From Sanderia malayensis (taxonomy: Eukaryota > Cnidaria > Scyphozoa > Semaeostomeae > Pelagiidae): a stretch of DNA of 64,000 bases. Made by a program: the position numbers and the translations under genes. The DNA is taken from positions 51,400-115,399 of the forward strand of contig RQOL01000826.1 of the NCBI GenBank assembly GCA_013076295.1, written 5' to 3'. This document shows, piece by piece, positions 1 to 21,000 of the stretch (positions are counted from its first letter, which is position 1; every line of letters starts with the position of its first letter). The notes below the pieces were generated by a model. The model did no database searches. It was not told the origin of the DNA and saw only the letters and a program-made list of their open reading frames with translations.

Positions 1-2
1 TG

Positions 3-7443
<7,441 letters not shown>

Positions 7444-8695
7444 GTTACTTTTTCTGTAGTTTCATGTTGGAAAGCAACATGGCTGTTAAGGAATTTCTCC
7501 TCATTCTGTTCTTCTGTTTTTGTTAGTCTGCAAAAAGACACACAATTCGCCCTTCTTTCTCTAGCTTAATCTTACGATTGTCAATTTGCACCCAACACGC
7601 TTTTCGCAATTCACACGTTTGTCACATGACTCGATGATGTATGCAAAATTAATTTAACTTACCGTCAATAGAATCTTTAGACATCTTTTTCCGCTTTGGA
7701 TCATTGGCTCGAGTATATTATTCATTATCGGTGGTGAAGTATATTGAATTTCCATCCAGCCTTTCTAACGTTCATCTAATTCTTTTACTACTTCTTGCGC
7801 GAAGTATTTTTAATAAATTTACATTGATTATTTTTGAGTATTAATTCAAATTTATGCACGAGCATCAATTTAAGTAAACTATTTTCGATGTGGCGTCAAG
7901 AATGGCCGCGTGTTAACGAGATGCTCCCCTTGAATTAGGAACCAACCCCTAATGACAGCACAGGTCACCAACATACACTACTCTTGTCTACCTTATTCGA
8001 ATATATTCTTGCAAAAACACAACTTTTCCACCAAACTTTCTTCTTATGCATCGCTTCTCGGAGTTCAATGCTTCCTTAAACTTTGGGTATTAATTTAACT
8101 GCTTTGGCTATTGTGTAGCATGAACATCAAGTATGATTACTAAGCTATGCAGATAGTTTGATTTCATATTATTGAGATCGATGAGTTATTTGCCTTATCG
8201 TAACCCTTACACGTAACGTATTGTTCAGTATTTTCATGCAAAGTAAGATAACGGAGTATAATATCGCTTGTTTTGAAGTGGGTCATCATCAACAAGTTTT
8301 CATAGAGCTAGGCATAACATCCTTTCCCAGTTGTCCCTTTAGAATATTTCTATACATTATTATCCTTGTCACTGCGTCATCCGGCAACGGGATGTTATAC
8401 AAGTTCAAAAGTGTTTTAAAGGCACTTCTACATTTGCTCTGTTAAAACTAAAAGGTGAAGGGTTTCTCTTCAGGAAGTTTCAGGTTTTATAGCTATTATC
8501 ATGCATTGAATCAAGACATTATAATTTAAAACATGCATTGCCCAACACGGTCTCCTTCTGGAATATGCCACCGTTTGTCATATATCTTTCTATCCTGTTT
8601 ATGCCCACCAGTTGTCATATTTGTGTCTGTACGAATCCACCTCCTGTAGTGAATCCGATACAATATCAAAAGTACTGCCCATATTTTGTATCAAA
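7444..8695. other. SPAG17 3' UTR and intergenic sequence
   Basis: AT-rich sequence after the SPAG17 stop; an AATAAA near 7812 could be its polyadenylation signal. The short open frames here have no recognisable content. The CpG-poor region just before 8696 would have to hold the KDZ gene promoter, but no clear core element is visible. Confidence 0.5.
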
Positions 8696-11600
8696 ATGGC
8701 GGACCACGTGGATCAAAGTAGTGGTGCCGTGAATAGCCAGCCTGGTTCTTCTAAAGTCGCAACAAGTGCAAGATTAGGTAATGTATGGTTTATAAAATTA
8801 TGATCTAACTTTCTTTGCAAGCAAAGTTTCTATTGACTTCTATATCCTTTTCTATTCCTTTCTTTCCGCGTGCCGTCCGTCTTTATGAAAGTAACAGCAT
8901 TGCCCTCAGCCACAGAATACTACAGCTGAAAAGAACCACCGAGAAAGGAACTGCCCCACATTAAAACTATTTACCATCTGTTACCGTTACAAAGCAAAAT
9001 TTTACATGTCGGGCGGGAATAATCCCTGATGATGGAGAGGTAGAGGTGCAGGCCTTGAGTTAGGCCTGCACCTTGCTAGATCTATATTTTTCAGTTAAGA
9101 GATCGTATTGTACATCAGACTTATCAGCCGAACAAAGCTTAGCTATGGCAAATTGGTAACCACTGCCATACATTTATAAATGGAGGATATTAACAGCTTA
9201 TTTGTCAAGAAAGCACCCGGAAAAAATTACAATTTGAAGTGCAGAGTTACAAATCAGAGACTGGGAGAAATAGCTTAAGATACAAGGGTCCACTCATCTG
9301 GAACAGCCTTCAAAATGCATTAAAGGGACTCCAGAACTACTTTCAAAATAACTTAAAAACAAACTAGTTTATATAAAACATTTATGATAAAGGTGTACAA
9401 GAAGCTTGAACGTTCTTCTTGTAATATCATATATTAAATAAAAATATATAATTGAAACTTAGTTTCATTTAATATATGTTGTTAAAGCAAAATGCTTAAG
9501 CTTCTTGTACTCCCCTTTTCAATTAAACTTTATGCCCTAACCAACATCTAAACAATTTTAATTTTAAGAAAGAAGCAGCAATTAATTTTACAAAAGGAAC
9601 AATTTTATATGCTTCTAGGACTTCAGTATTTAATTTTATCCTTTTTAGAACATTCTGGGTAAAAATTTTAGCTATAGGAATTAGAATGCAATTAGGAAAT
9701 TTTAGGAGTTATACTATTTTCAAAATTTAGCATTTTCCTTTTGTAAAATGTTTATTTGTAGCTAGGTCCACATCAGCTTGTTTTCAAGCTGCCAGATCTT
9801 TAACCTGCTTAAAGTAAATTTTGAATGAAATGAATGAATGAAAGAGAAAATTGAAGTCCAATTATTCATATCTAATATCTTAACACACGCCAATTACAGC
9901 AGCCATGGATCTTGTTGGAAGTTTAATTTGTTTAAAGGTACAGTAAAATCTGTCTCACGCAAAAGAGTCCGCAAATCAACCGCTGCACTAGTGAGTGAAG
10001 CTCGAGATATTTTGAAGCAAAGAAAAAAACAAAAAATTACGAAGCCTTACACAAGGGTGACCTCTTATCATGGTGGAGGCAGAGTTCTTCATAACCAAGC
10101 TAAACGAAAGAAAAAAAAAACCTGCACAAGCTAAAGAAATTTCTGCCAGTTGTGATCCTGCCTCTTGTAGCTTGAGTGGTATGTGCTCTTACATTATCTT
10201 GAAAATTAAACCAAGTTAGTCATCTCTTATGCTATATATGTTTCTTGAAGCAAACCTTAGCCATTGTAAAGTGTTAATGCAATTGTCCTAATGAGTATTA
10301 TCGCAATCATTTATTGCTTTAATCAGATAGATTAATTCCTCAACTTTCTGCCTTATTTTTTCAGGGTTTGAGGAAAGAAGTTATACATCAGATCTAATTT
10401 GCCAGAATGAAACGAATGAATCGAATGATGGTGAGTACCCCTTGTAGATTTGACTTTTGTCTGATTTGTGGATTGATTAGTTGATTTGTAATACTGTGAT
10501 ATCAAAAGGTGAGTTGGAATGAACAGTGGATGAACCTGAGGGATAAGATTCACATAAGTCTATTACATGTGTGCAGCTTGTTAAGTCCTTTTTGACGTGG
10601 AATTTTTATCTCTCCAAAAGGGCTTAATGATATTATTGAAGAGTGCAGGATCTTAATTGGCAATGCAAAAGATTCCACATGGAGCAAGAGACAAAAGCTA
10701 TGTCATGTGAAATGGGGAGAAAATAGAGAAAAAATTATGGAAACTTTGCTAAAGGAACAGTTCCTTGAAGACAAAGTTTGTAGCCAGTGTAAGCTGCAAC
10801 CAGCATTTCTAAATTGTGTGAATTGCAAATCTACAGGTCCTATTTGTTGGTCATGTGACAGGAGTACTCACAAGAAGCAACCATTTCATGATCGTCAAAT
10901 TTGGCAGAATGGTTGTTTTGAATTTATATCTCCATTGCAGTCAGTAAACGATGCTGGGAGAATTGTTGAAATAAGTATGCAGCATTATCATGTGTTGTTA
11001 TAATTTCATATGCTAAAGTATTTTTAGCTAAACATTTTTCAAAGTTCTTGTTGGCAATAGAACTGAAATATGTATTTTTTATCCAATGGCTTTTCAAAAA
11101 CATTAGCTTTCAATTTGCATTGTGTGCTGTCTTTCACTCTGGTTTAAATTTTTATAGAAAATTTGTGGACATTTAGGTACCTTTTTGCCAATCGTGTGGT
11201 TTGAAGTGGATGAAATTTCTATTGAATCGACTGGCCAGGAGTGCATAGTTGTTAATTTACAAGGTATATGATTGATTTTGTACTTTCCCTTGCAGTATAT
11301 TTTACAGGTATCACAAACATGCCAGGAACATATTTTAGCAATCTAATCTCTCCTGCTATCTAAATGTTAGTCTCTGAATGTGCTTGTTATGTATTTTCAA
11401 CTACAATTTACCACAATTCATTCTGTTCGCAGGCCGCTATGATTTACTTAAACCCAAGTATCATTGTGATTATTGTAATGAAGATATTGACGTGTTTACT
11501 TGCACATCATTGATAAGATCCGGTTACTGCCTGAAGCATGGGCAACATATCATATATTTTTGATGAACAGTTATTTATATTTGGGATAAGCTAAAATCAT

Positions 11601-14600
11601 TCATGCCAGGCACTTCTGAGTCTGCTTTTTTGAGAAGCCTTGAGGATATATCAATGGATAGAAATAGGGTATGTTGTTGTACATAGTTGAAGTTATCAGA
11701 CAAATTAATATATTTTAATAGATAAGCCCCTGACATTTCATGCCACTTATGAAAACTGTGTTGACACAGGATCTGAAGTACAGAGTGACTGCTTAGCATT
11801 GAACAAAAATGAGGTGAATTTTACTCTACACACAATGCAAGTCTGTACACCTTCTTCAAGCCGTTGTTACTAAAACGTGGAACTAGCGGAACGGAGCGCG
11901 GAACATGCGGACTGACTCCGGAACGACCACGGAGCTAGCGGAACGACTGCGTAACAGGTGACAATGGATATGGAGAACACGAAGGCCTATCTCTTTTAAT
12001 TTCTTCCGTTTCTTATCTTCCGATATAACTTACAGTTGAATACGTGGTTAATGTGAAGCAATGACTACACTTCATCCTTTGATTCATTTTTGACTTTCTG
12101 TGAAACATTTCCCCATTGAAGCAATAGATACCCGTGGATTAAAATAAATGATTGGTGTGGTGTATATATCGTTCTGCTGGTTCCGTGATCGTTTCGTAGT
12201 CATTCCGCTTGTTCCTTGCGATTTCCTTGGGGTTCCGCCTATTCCGTAATCATTCCCCTAGTTCTCGTTTTAATAACGTCGTACTTTTAGCTCATTCCTA
12301 TTTTTACATGAACCATTCCCATTTCTTTGTGTATTGATTCTCACTTTTGTTTTTGTATCTCTCTGCTGTAGCAAGGAACAGTAAACAAGACTGCATTTGC
12401 ACAATGCTATAAGGAATGGAAATTTTGTCACATGCAAACAGAAGTAATGCAGATGAAGAATCTGTTTGAGTGTCCAAGTTGCAGCATACAGCAACATTCA
12501 AGTCATGTGGATGGAAATTGCAAGCTATACCGCTATAAGTCATCTGGAAAGTACGTGGTATTTGCCAATATTGTGTACCAAATTACTTTATGAAAGCACA
12601 CTATTGTGAATTAAATATATATTTATGTTGCTTGGTATTTTGCTCAGACTAACCCTGCTCTCATTAGCGTTTGCTTCGTACACAATGGCTCGGAATATCT
12701 AGATCACTTCAAATTTTGATGGCTAATTAATTACATATATTCTTCATTGCATTTTTTTGCAGACGAAGAAGACAGTCCTTTTATGGAGATTTATTTTTCT
12801 GTGATGACAAGCTAGTTGACAATGCTCTGCAAATCATTTACAATAACCCAGACATTGGAAGAATTTCGGTAACATTTTCAAATATAATACCCACAGGTTT
12901 TCACATTTTTGGCTTTACTTCACAAACTGTTGTTAAACAACATATGATGTTGTGCATGAGTGATTAACGAATGATGTTTTTGTGCTATTTTCCGCATTAC
13001 ATTAGCTTTTTGGTGAATTTTGTAGGCAAATGAAAATGGACTTTGTGGCTCTACGTTTTGGAAGGCTGCTCGGAATAAGGCACAAAAGTTTGCCAAACTT
13101 GACGAGACTGGAATTGTGATGGTATCCTGTCGACACCAGATTGCATTAAAAGCATTGAATATGTTCAGAGGGGAATTGTTTGGTTACAGCTATTACCTGC
13201 ACAAAAACGTTTTAGCTGATACTGGGCTATCAATTTTATACAGTGATGTGGCCTGTAAATACTCGAAATGGCTGGAAAAAGTGGACCCAGAGCTTTATAA
13301 GCAAAGCAAATATGCAATTGGAATGATGCATGTCAAGGGGCACCCCTCACACTGTGAGGTAAACTTTGAACTATAGTTTCAAGTTCTGATTTTCATTAAA
13401 ATACACTCGCCTGTGGCAAATTCTGCAAATTGTTTTTCTTTGCTTTGAATATATTCTGTTTCGCTTCTTCTCGTCGTTACATTGCACTTTTCAAACACAA
13501 GATTATATAGGTCATCATAAACAAGACGAGGAGAGAGTGACTGCTATATAAAGTCATTATATCATGTTTCAAGCCATTCAGGCAAGCGCGTGCCATTCAG
13601 ACCCAAAAGTTTAAAAATAACTTATGATATCTTGTATCTGTGTTGAGTTCCTCCCGCGTTAAGCTTAGTTTTATGAAAGACGCATTAAGCTCATATCAAC
13701 GTAATAGAAGCTGCCCATTGCAGTTTTTAGTGCACTTTTCCTTATAATTCTCAATTTTTGCTGCTTTCTCTAGATTCTCTCTGGTGGGCTTTGGATGGAA
13801 GACTCTGGTTTTACACCAGGAGAGGAAGATGAGCAGATCTTTAGCTATTTATCAAGAATAGGAGGAACAACAAAATACATGTTACCGGAACGTAAGTTTA
13901 TATTAATATGTTAATATAATTCACAATTCTTTTTAATCCACCCCACCTTCGCTCGAATCTTTGACCTTAGCACTCTGGAGAAGTACGATTTTCTTTTGAT
14001 TGTAGACAGAAACTGGGTAATCCAATTGCTATTTTATTTAAATCACTATAATCTTTTTTATTCTTGTGATGCTGAAATAGATGGTGAAAGAATATATTTC
14101 AATGATTTGCTGAACATGTCTATAGTGTCTGTACTCTTTTTAGGAAGAGAAGAAGCAATAACAGAGCATGCAGCTGCATGGAATAAACGAAAATTGGACA
14201 ATTTTTATACTGAATTTGCGCAAGAGATACCAACATGTAATACAGCTCTTTGCATGTGGCGTTTGTTATTGCTCAGACCAAAATATAAATGTTCACCATT
14301 GTTTTTTTCTAATTGTTATTTCTCAATAGATTCTGGAGAAACAAAAAAAGTGCAGGAAGAACAATGTCAAAAGTTACAAAAATGTCCCTGTCCCATCACA
14401 GTAGATATGTACGAGGATTGGAAAAGGGAAGCAGTTTTAAATGCAGAAGGTAATTTCCTTGAAATACTTGCTTGACCTATTAAGATAGGTTGTTTTCTAC
14501 GTACAATAGCATCAGTTTTGATCGAATTCAGCTTTGACTTTTTGTATAACTCTACCATATTGGATTTTAGTTGCACAGAATTCAACTTTGTCTGTAAACG

Positions 14601-14929
14601 TTACTGGCAAAGAAGAGTTGTTTATGCTGTATATGCTGCTGAAAGAGAAAGCTAAGCTGCCTGATATTGGAGATCATGTCTGTGTCGTAGAAGATGTTAT
14701 TCCAATGAAGCTCTCTATTCTTCGTCTGAAAGTATTCTCAAAGAGCCTTGATGCGCTGCAAAGAAGATACTGCACCCTTAATGAGCGATTCTTTACCAAT
14801 GAAGACAGTGTACTGGAAAATACTGAAGAAAATATTCTTAATGTGTATGAAAGCATATTTTCCGCACACCAACGTCGCATAGAAGCAACTGCCTATAGTA
14901 TTTTACATATGACAAACCAATTTGAATAA
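8696..14929 (+). CDS. KDZ (Kyakuja-Dileera-Zisupton) transposase-like gene, 15 exons
   Basis: Probable exons: 8696-8777, 9938-10178, 10365-10430, 10621-10974, 11177-11263, 11433-11522, 11610-11668, 11727-11813, 12372-12550, 12763-12868, 13026-13358, 13774-13891, 14006-14236, 14330-14449, 14571-14929. After a basic N-terminus comes a cysteine cluster (CSQCKLQPAFLNCVNC, then CDYCNEDIDVFTC) like the CXC2 domain of KDZ proteins, then FECPSC with HVDGNCKLYRY, and the KDZ core: CGSTFW, SCRHQIALKALNMFRGELFG, ILYSDVACKY and HVKGHPSHCE. The D of LYSD, the H/C of the last motif and GEEDEQ in exon 12 fit the RNase H-fold catalytic positions. Exon 2 has one frame break at an A10 run (10111-10120). No TIRs were identified, so an intron-bearing transposon or a domesticated gene are both possible. 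Boundaries of exons 6-8 are the least certain. Confidence 0.75.
9044..9073. repeat. Perfect short palindrome, 12-bp arms
   Basis: AGGTGCAGGCCT, six-base loop, AGGCCTGCACCT. It lies in the first intron of the KDZ gene, next to LINE-like debris. Function unknown. Confidence 0.6.
9195..9367 (+). mobile_element. LINE 3'-end fragment in KDZ intron 1
   Basis: One frame (about 9233-9367) reads through a stretch with RYKGPLIWNSLQNALKGLQ and a stop. This matches the conserved C-terminal end of many LINE polymerases (a WNSLP-type motif). Only this tail is present; it is a 5'-truncated relic. Confidence 0.65.
9391..9515. repeat. AT-rich hairpin, 13-bp outer arms
   Basis: GTACAAGAAGCTT (9395-9407) pairs with AAGCTTCTTGTAC (9498-9510). 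Inside it, ATATATTAAAT and ATTTAATATAT around GAAACTTAGTTTC extend the pairing. Probably a small MITE or the folded 3' tail of the adjacent LINE relic. Confidence 0.5.
11868..12275. mobile_element. MITE with ~100-bp imperfect TIRs, TA flanks, in KDZ intron 8
   Basis: The left end starts TACTAAAACGTGGAACTAGC; the reverse complement of the right end gives TTAAAACGAGAACTAGGGGA. Both arms consist of degenerate repeats of a GGAAC/GCGGAA-type word. TA lies at both edges. No coding capacity. Confidence 0.7.
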
Positions 14930-14986
14930 ACTTGCAGGTTTGTCTTTCCAAGTTGTGATCGGTCTATTTTTCTTGCTCACTATTTT

Positions 14987-15086
14987 NNNNNNNNNNNNNN
15001 NNNNNNNNNNNNNNNNNNNNNNNNNNNNNNNNNNNNNNNNNNNNNNNNNNNNNNNNNNNNNNNNNNNNNNNNNNNNNNNNNNNNNN
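14987..15086. other. Assembly gap of 100 N
   Basis: Exactly 100 N, the usual placeholder for a scaffold join of unknown size. The minus-strand SPAG17 part runs into it from the right, while the continuation of that protein is at the far left of the window in the opposite orientation. Confidence 1.
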
Positions 15087-18000
15087 TTCACGCATTTCAA
15101 GTTCATTTTGTTTGTCAAATTCTTCTTGTCTTTTCGCCTCATCTTCCAGTTTACGTTTGCCTTTCGGGCTGCTTGCTTTTGGGTATGATGTTGTAAGGTT
15201 GCTTGATGGCAACGATACAGCGGCCGTTTTAATGTTAGTAATTTTGGATTGAATTTCAACTGATTTTTCATACACATCTTTTGCCATTGCAGGTGCAACG
15301 CCAATCTGCATACCATCATCCAAATTAACTGACATATAAGATTCTTCATATAATGGAATTGGCAAATCGGGCAAAATTGGAAGATTGGAAATGGCCTTGA
15401 TCAATTCACTTTTATTATCTTCCTCTGGCTTCTCACAATCTAAAAAATGAAAAAGGACACCCATTCATTAATGCAATATCCATTAGGACATGACTAATTA
15501 ATTCAGTAAACGTAATTTTAATGTAATGTAATGCGCCAAAATTATTTTTAACAAGTACTCAAACGAGCCACAAGCCTAACATTTAGTTATGTTTATCAAT
15601 TGATACTGCAAAGAATACGAACCAATTTCTGAATCTTGATGTTCAACATTATCAACAGTTGCATCATTTGTATCATCTGGCTCATTCACAATGTCATTGC
15701 TTTCCATTGGATTCACTATGTGTATTATCAGTAAATTATCATCTTTATAAACTGCCGTACGCACAGTTTCATATCCGTTCACAAATCCAGTCTTTTCTAT
15801 CTTTACAAGTCCACCATCTTGTGGAAATACATAATTGATTTCTCCTGAAACATGAACAAGGTCATCACCAATATCATAGCCATGAAAGAGATATTCTTTC
15901 TCTTCCTCTTCTTGAACATCAGTTTCGATTTTTTCATCTTCAGGTTTCTTATCTTGGCCAACTTTGTTCTTTTTACCGGTGCCCAATCTGGAACCACCTT
16001 TCCTTGCTGACGGAGTTCTCTTTTTCCCTAAAAATTATCAACATGCGAAATCCCCAATCATGGACTACAAACTATTACAACAATAGAAGTAGAAGGTATA
16101 TGTGCCTCTTACTTAGAACAGGTGTTATTCAAAAGATGTCCCTCCCTCGCTGTTATAATGCTCCCTAGGTCCTTGATTGTAACCATTTTGTGAATAATAA
16201 TTAAACATTTATAATATCATAGGCTTACCGGAAGGCATTCTTTCTTTCTTTTCAGAAGACTTTGTTTTTTGCCTTTCAGCTTGCTTATTAGGGCTTCCAC
16301 TTCTTGACCTTGCCTTCTTTCCCTTCTTCTTATTCTTTTCATCTTCGATTGCCTTCGCTTCTTCCAGCTCTGAACGTGTTTGCAGATTATGCCTTAAAAA
16401 GAGCGGGAAATTGTAATGTCAACGACTCCATTATCAAAAAGTTGAAAAACAGGAAAATAATAAAATGAAAGTAGAACACCAAGTCTACCTTCAAAAGCTA
16501 CAGCTATTGGAAATTTAAAATTTGAATAATAATCATAAAAATATAATGTCCTTGGCATTCAAGTCTTGACGACTGTAAATTTTCTTGTTAATCACTACAT
16601 ACCAAACATGAGCCACAGTAAATGTAAATGGAAAATATAAACTTGACAAGGACATGGGATGTTCGAGATAACAGACTGAGGACTTGACTGAAAAACAGAC
16701 TGCAAATAGTAAGATAAAGTAGTTAACTACTTATTCACTCTTTGAATTACCTGTTTGGGGTTTTGATTGGAGCAGGTGAAGCCTCTGGTTCAGGTGACTC
16801 GATAACTACAGGTCGATTTGCAATTTCTTCTTTGACATCCTCTTCATTCTGCCAATCCTCAATGGCATGAGCCACAAAATCCAAATAATTACGAAATCCA
16901 ACATTCGAATGAAGCCAAGTGCTCCAAGGATATTTGTTTTCCAAACGCCGATCTTTGGGGTTGTGCAAAACAAGAAATATCGAATCTAATCCTGGATGAT
17001 AATAGGAGTCCACATACGGACGTAGCTCTAAAGCTTTATGCAGCACCTGAAAATAAAAAGGCAAAACTATTATTTATAGATCAGCGAATTCAGCACAAAA
17101 ATACTTTGGAGGATACTAAATACCATACCTGCACAAGTATTTCCTTAGTAAAATACTCAGAGTAACAATAGCTATTTAATCTTCTGATATTGTTATTCGA
17201 ATCACCAGCTTTTGATTCGTTTTTGGACTGAGGCACATCATCTTTGTTACCTATACACAAAATGTCAACACATGAATTTAGCAACTCGTGATGCATCTAA
17301 AGATGGAAAGAATAGTGAAACAACAGGTGCATTGCCGAGTACAACATTTGGTATGACTGTAGCTATGATCCTAACCATGCGTCTAGTCTCTATGACACAT
17401 CAAAAACAGCTCTACAAGTTCAACGGCATGTAGCCAGGTGTATTAAAGTTAACTGTACAAAGGAACTTTGGAAGAAAATGAATTATTAAATAGAGAAATT
17501 GAAGTTAGAATACCTGGCTCATTTTGAAAAAGCTCCTTTAGATATATAAATAGATCATCCCATTCTTTGAGAGAATACCCATCTGCTCCATGCGCATTTG
17601 CTTTATCAAACTCACTAACTTGACCGTCCTGGTCGACACGTTTCAAGGCAGTTGATTCCATACATAACAATTTGAGAAGCTTCTCTACACCTTTCATGCT
17701 TCGATTCTGGCAACAGAAATGGAGCAATTGTTGGTGGCGAGTACGTACGGCCATCTTATCTTCATCTTGCAGCTCAGGAAATTGAGCTGGAACAGCGAAT
17801 ATTTTCAAACTGTTCATTTTGTCTTCAACCTCCTTGAGATCAATTTCGTTGATCTTGCTCAAATGAAACAGTCGGTAGGTGGTCTCGTCTCCATACTTCA
17901 TGATTATTGGACTCTTTTCAATGTCGGTGTGAGGAAAATCATCCTAAATGGTGATAATTAAAATGATTAACGTAAAAAACAAAACGGCAGTCTCAACTTT

Positions 18001-21000
18001 AATTAAGAACATGGCAATAGATGATAACTACGTTCCGAAATAAAGGAGAAAGCAAGACGTTTTTGACATAGACGCCAAACTGCGATCAATTTCATGGAAA
18101 ACAGAAATAAAATTATGGTGTTAAATGCAAAAAACTATACAACTACCAGTATTAAGAATAAGTGTGGTACCTTAGTTTGCTGACCTACAACACCAAGTTT
18201 TTTTAGTTTGTTATCTAAGTGCTGTCCAAGATCATCGTCTATTGAATCTTCCCTGGGAGTTTTTAGATCATCTGGTAGATTTTTCTCATCCATTGTAGCT
18301 TCAACCTTCATAAAAAATCCAGTTAACATAAGTCATGTATTTCTACGTGTAAACGATATTTAAAAACAAGTAGACTTGGAAAGGCATCGTGATAATGTTA
18401 GCATTAAACGTTGCTTGCAACAAAGTTGTGTTTTGTCAGGACATAGGGCTCTTCACAGATCCTTTCAACATAATATCTCTTTAAGCAGATATTTCTATTA
18501 ATTATGCAAAATTAGCAATCGCTGTAAAATTAACGATTCAGCAACGCATAAACAAGGCATCACCAAAGAATATTTGAAGAAAATGGAAAGCAATAATAAT
18601 AATAAAATCAATAATCGAACCTGTCTAAGAAGCGAATCCAAAACCAATCCAACACTTTGTGATTCGCATGGAACTTGATTTACAAGGTGATGAAAATATC
18701 GCAAATCAGCGCCATCTTTCAGTCGACTGCTATTTTCAGTCTCTTCCATTTCAGCTAGAGGAAAAGATGACAAAATATGAACATTATTTCATCAAAAGAT
18801 CATATTGACACTATTTCTGAATCGAAAATGGGGAGCGGTTGCTTTTTACTGTGAAAAATTCCCTATTAATAACAATAACTACATGCTATGACTGATATGA
18901 ATGCAAATCTTAATTTTCGTTAAGCTACCTGGAAGAGAGTGATCCTGTAAAGTTTCTTGGTAACTCAGTACATGTGTAAGTTTCATATTTTTCAAATATC
19001 TATCGTATCTCTTTCTTGAATCAAGCAATTTGTAGCAGCTGTTTGCCGCATAATCAAACAGCTTTGTCCCATAATCAGTCTGAAAAGTAGTAAAAATGTC
19101 ATTATGAAAATGTCTAAAAGAAAAGTGGTTGGTTGGCATGTGATGATCATAAAAGCAAATAATAATTCAGGTACAGCGTACAAAAACTGTAAGAATATCT
19201 GTAAATCAAAAACGAAGTTAATAAAGTTATGCTACAGTTTCCGAGTTCAGCTTTAGCATTTACTTTCTCAAAACTCAGGCGTACCAAAATAGAACAAAAC
19301 AATCATATTTGAAATTAATCTGCATTTGCAAATTAAACGCATTTCGTAAAATCTGTGAGTAGTTCACTAGATCAATCTGAATAAAAAATTTAACAACAGC
19401 TTGACAGCAATTGAAGCTAATATCTACCAAAAACAGTTACTCATTTTTGCTCTGTCACAGGAAAGAGAATTATTAATCAACCAAAAATACTTACCTTTAT
19501 TTCATGCGACAACTGAGATAAATCCCCAACAGGAATATCATTCTTCTCAATGTGTATTGTTAAATTAGCGATATCTTTTAATTTAGAGCCAGCTGGTGAG
19601 TCACATACAACATGCTCATTCTCCCTCCAAAATGTTTCCAATACAGCTTTCAGTTTGGCAACCTCTTTCAGTTTTCTTCATTTATCAAGGTATTTTCCTC
19701 CTTACTTTCTTCCTCGACCTAAGAAATAGAAGTTGCAAACAATTTGACAATGTTAGAGCAGCCAGCTATATATCTATTGTTTAAAGTAAAATGCAAAAAT
19801 TGCTAAACATAAAGCTACGATGCATTTCCTCTCTAAATGATAAGAAATATTTTTACTCTAATTACCACATCGTTTGCTTGTTCAGTATCGCCATTTCCGA
19901 TATCTTTTTCAATCTTCTCTGTTTTGAATTGATGACTGCGTCAGTTGAAACTCAAGTTCCAAAAGACATTTGAGCACATGCGCATCATGTACTCCATTGA
20001 TGACAATGTAATAGCTCGGAGAAGAGTCATCGTCAGGGCTCATCATCTATAAACATAACAACAATGCACAGAATTTAATTGAATGAATTTTATTATACAC
20101 ATTTGAAATTATTCCGGGCAAACATAAGATGATAGCTTCTCTTTTATCAGCATTTTAACCCTAATTTCTGTTTCAAATATCAGTAGTAAGAACTTTAAAT
20201 TTTATAACATGACACAAACGATTGTACCTGTATAGTTTCAAGCTAGAAACAGAAAGAAAAAGAAATGCACAAGTACCAAACTTACCTATTGTCTTTATTG
20301 TTTCATCCAAATCACCTCTTCTTTTCAACTTGGTATCTTTTTTTGAGAGGAAAGGACATCTTCCTTTTTACCTTTTTTTCTGTTGGTGATTGGGATTTTG
20401 ACCTTTTCCCTTGTGCACTTCCCGCTTTTGAATGGCTGCGATTCTCTTGCTTTGCCTGTTTGGCTGCAAGTTCAGCAGCCTTGAAATGTAGAAATGTACG
20501 TATGTACGTATATAAGAAATGTACGTATTACAGAAGTTGCCAATTTAATATTTCCATTCGGACACAACTTTCACTATTACAATAACATATTGCCATTGAC
20601 ATTCAACTGTATTAAGAACATAGCTTCAAAATACTTAGTTGATTTACTAACGAAACACACATCTCCCAGTGCAACAAGATCGGCAAATGATGATCTCCTG
20701 CTTGAAATAAAGACAACCCACTTGGTAACAGCTGGGACCTATCGCTTTTTCATGTTGCCTCATGTCTCTGGAATAAACTGCCGTATTTACTAGGGGCAGA
20801 AAAATCGGTAGAAACATTTAAAACATCTTTGAAGACATTTTACTTCGAAGACATTTTAGTCAGCCAATGTATAATGTTTTATCAAATTTCTGTTTTATGT
20901 TATTATTATTAACGTGAATCTTTTAATTCCAAAATGAAACAAAGATACTTTTGTAAAAATTACAGCAGGAACATTTTACTGCCTTAGATATACTGACTGG

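Noticed and set aside
8221..8803. Short open frames before the KDZ gene
   Set aside because: No recognisable content, except that the exon at 8696-8777 fits the KDZ gene in another frame.
9044..9073. Rho-independent terminator-like stem
   Set aside because: The genome is eukaryotic; a GC hairpin in an intron is not a terminator.
20228..20242. 15-nt SPAG17 micro-exon
   Set aside because: It has splice-like edges, but including it gives a stop in the expected phase and adds no family similarity.
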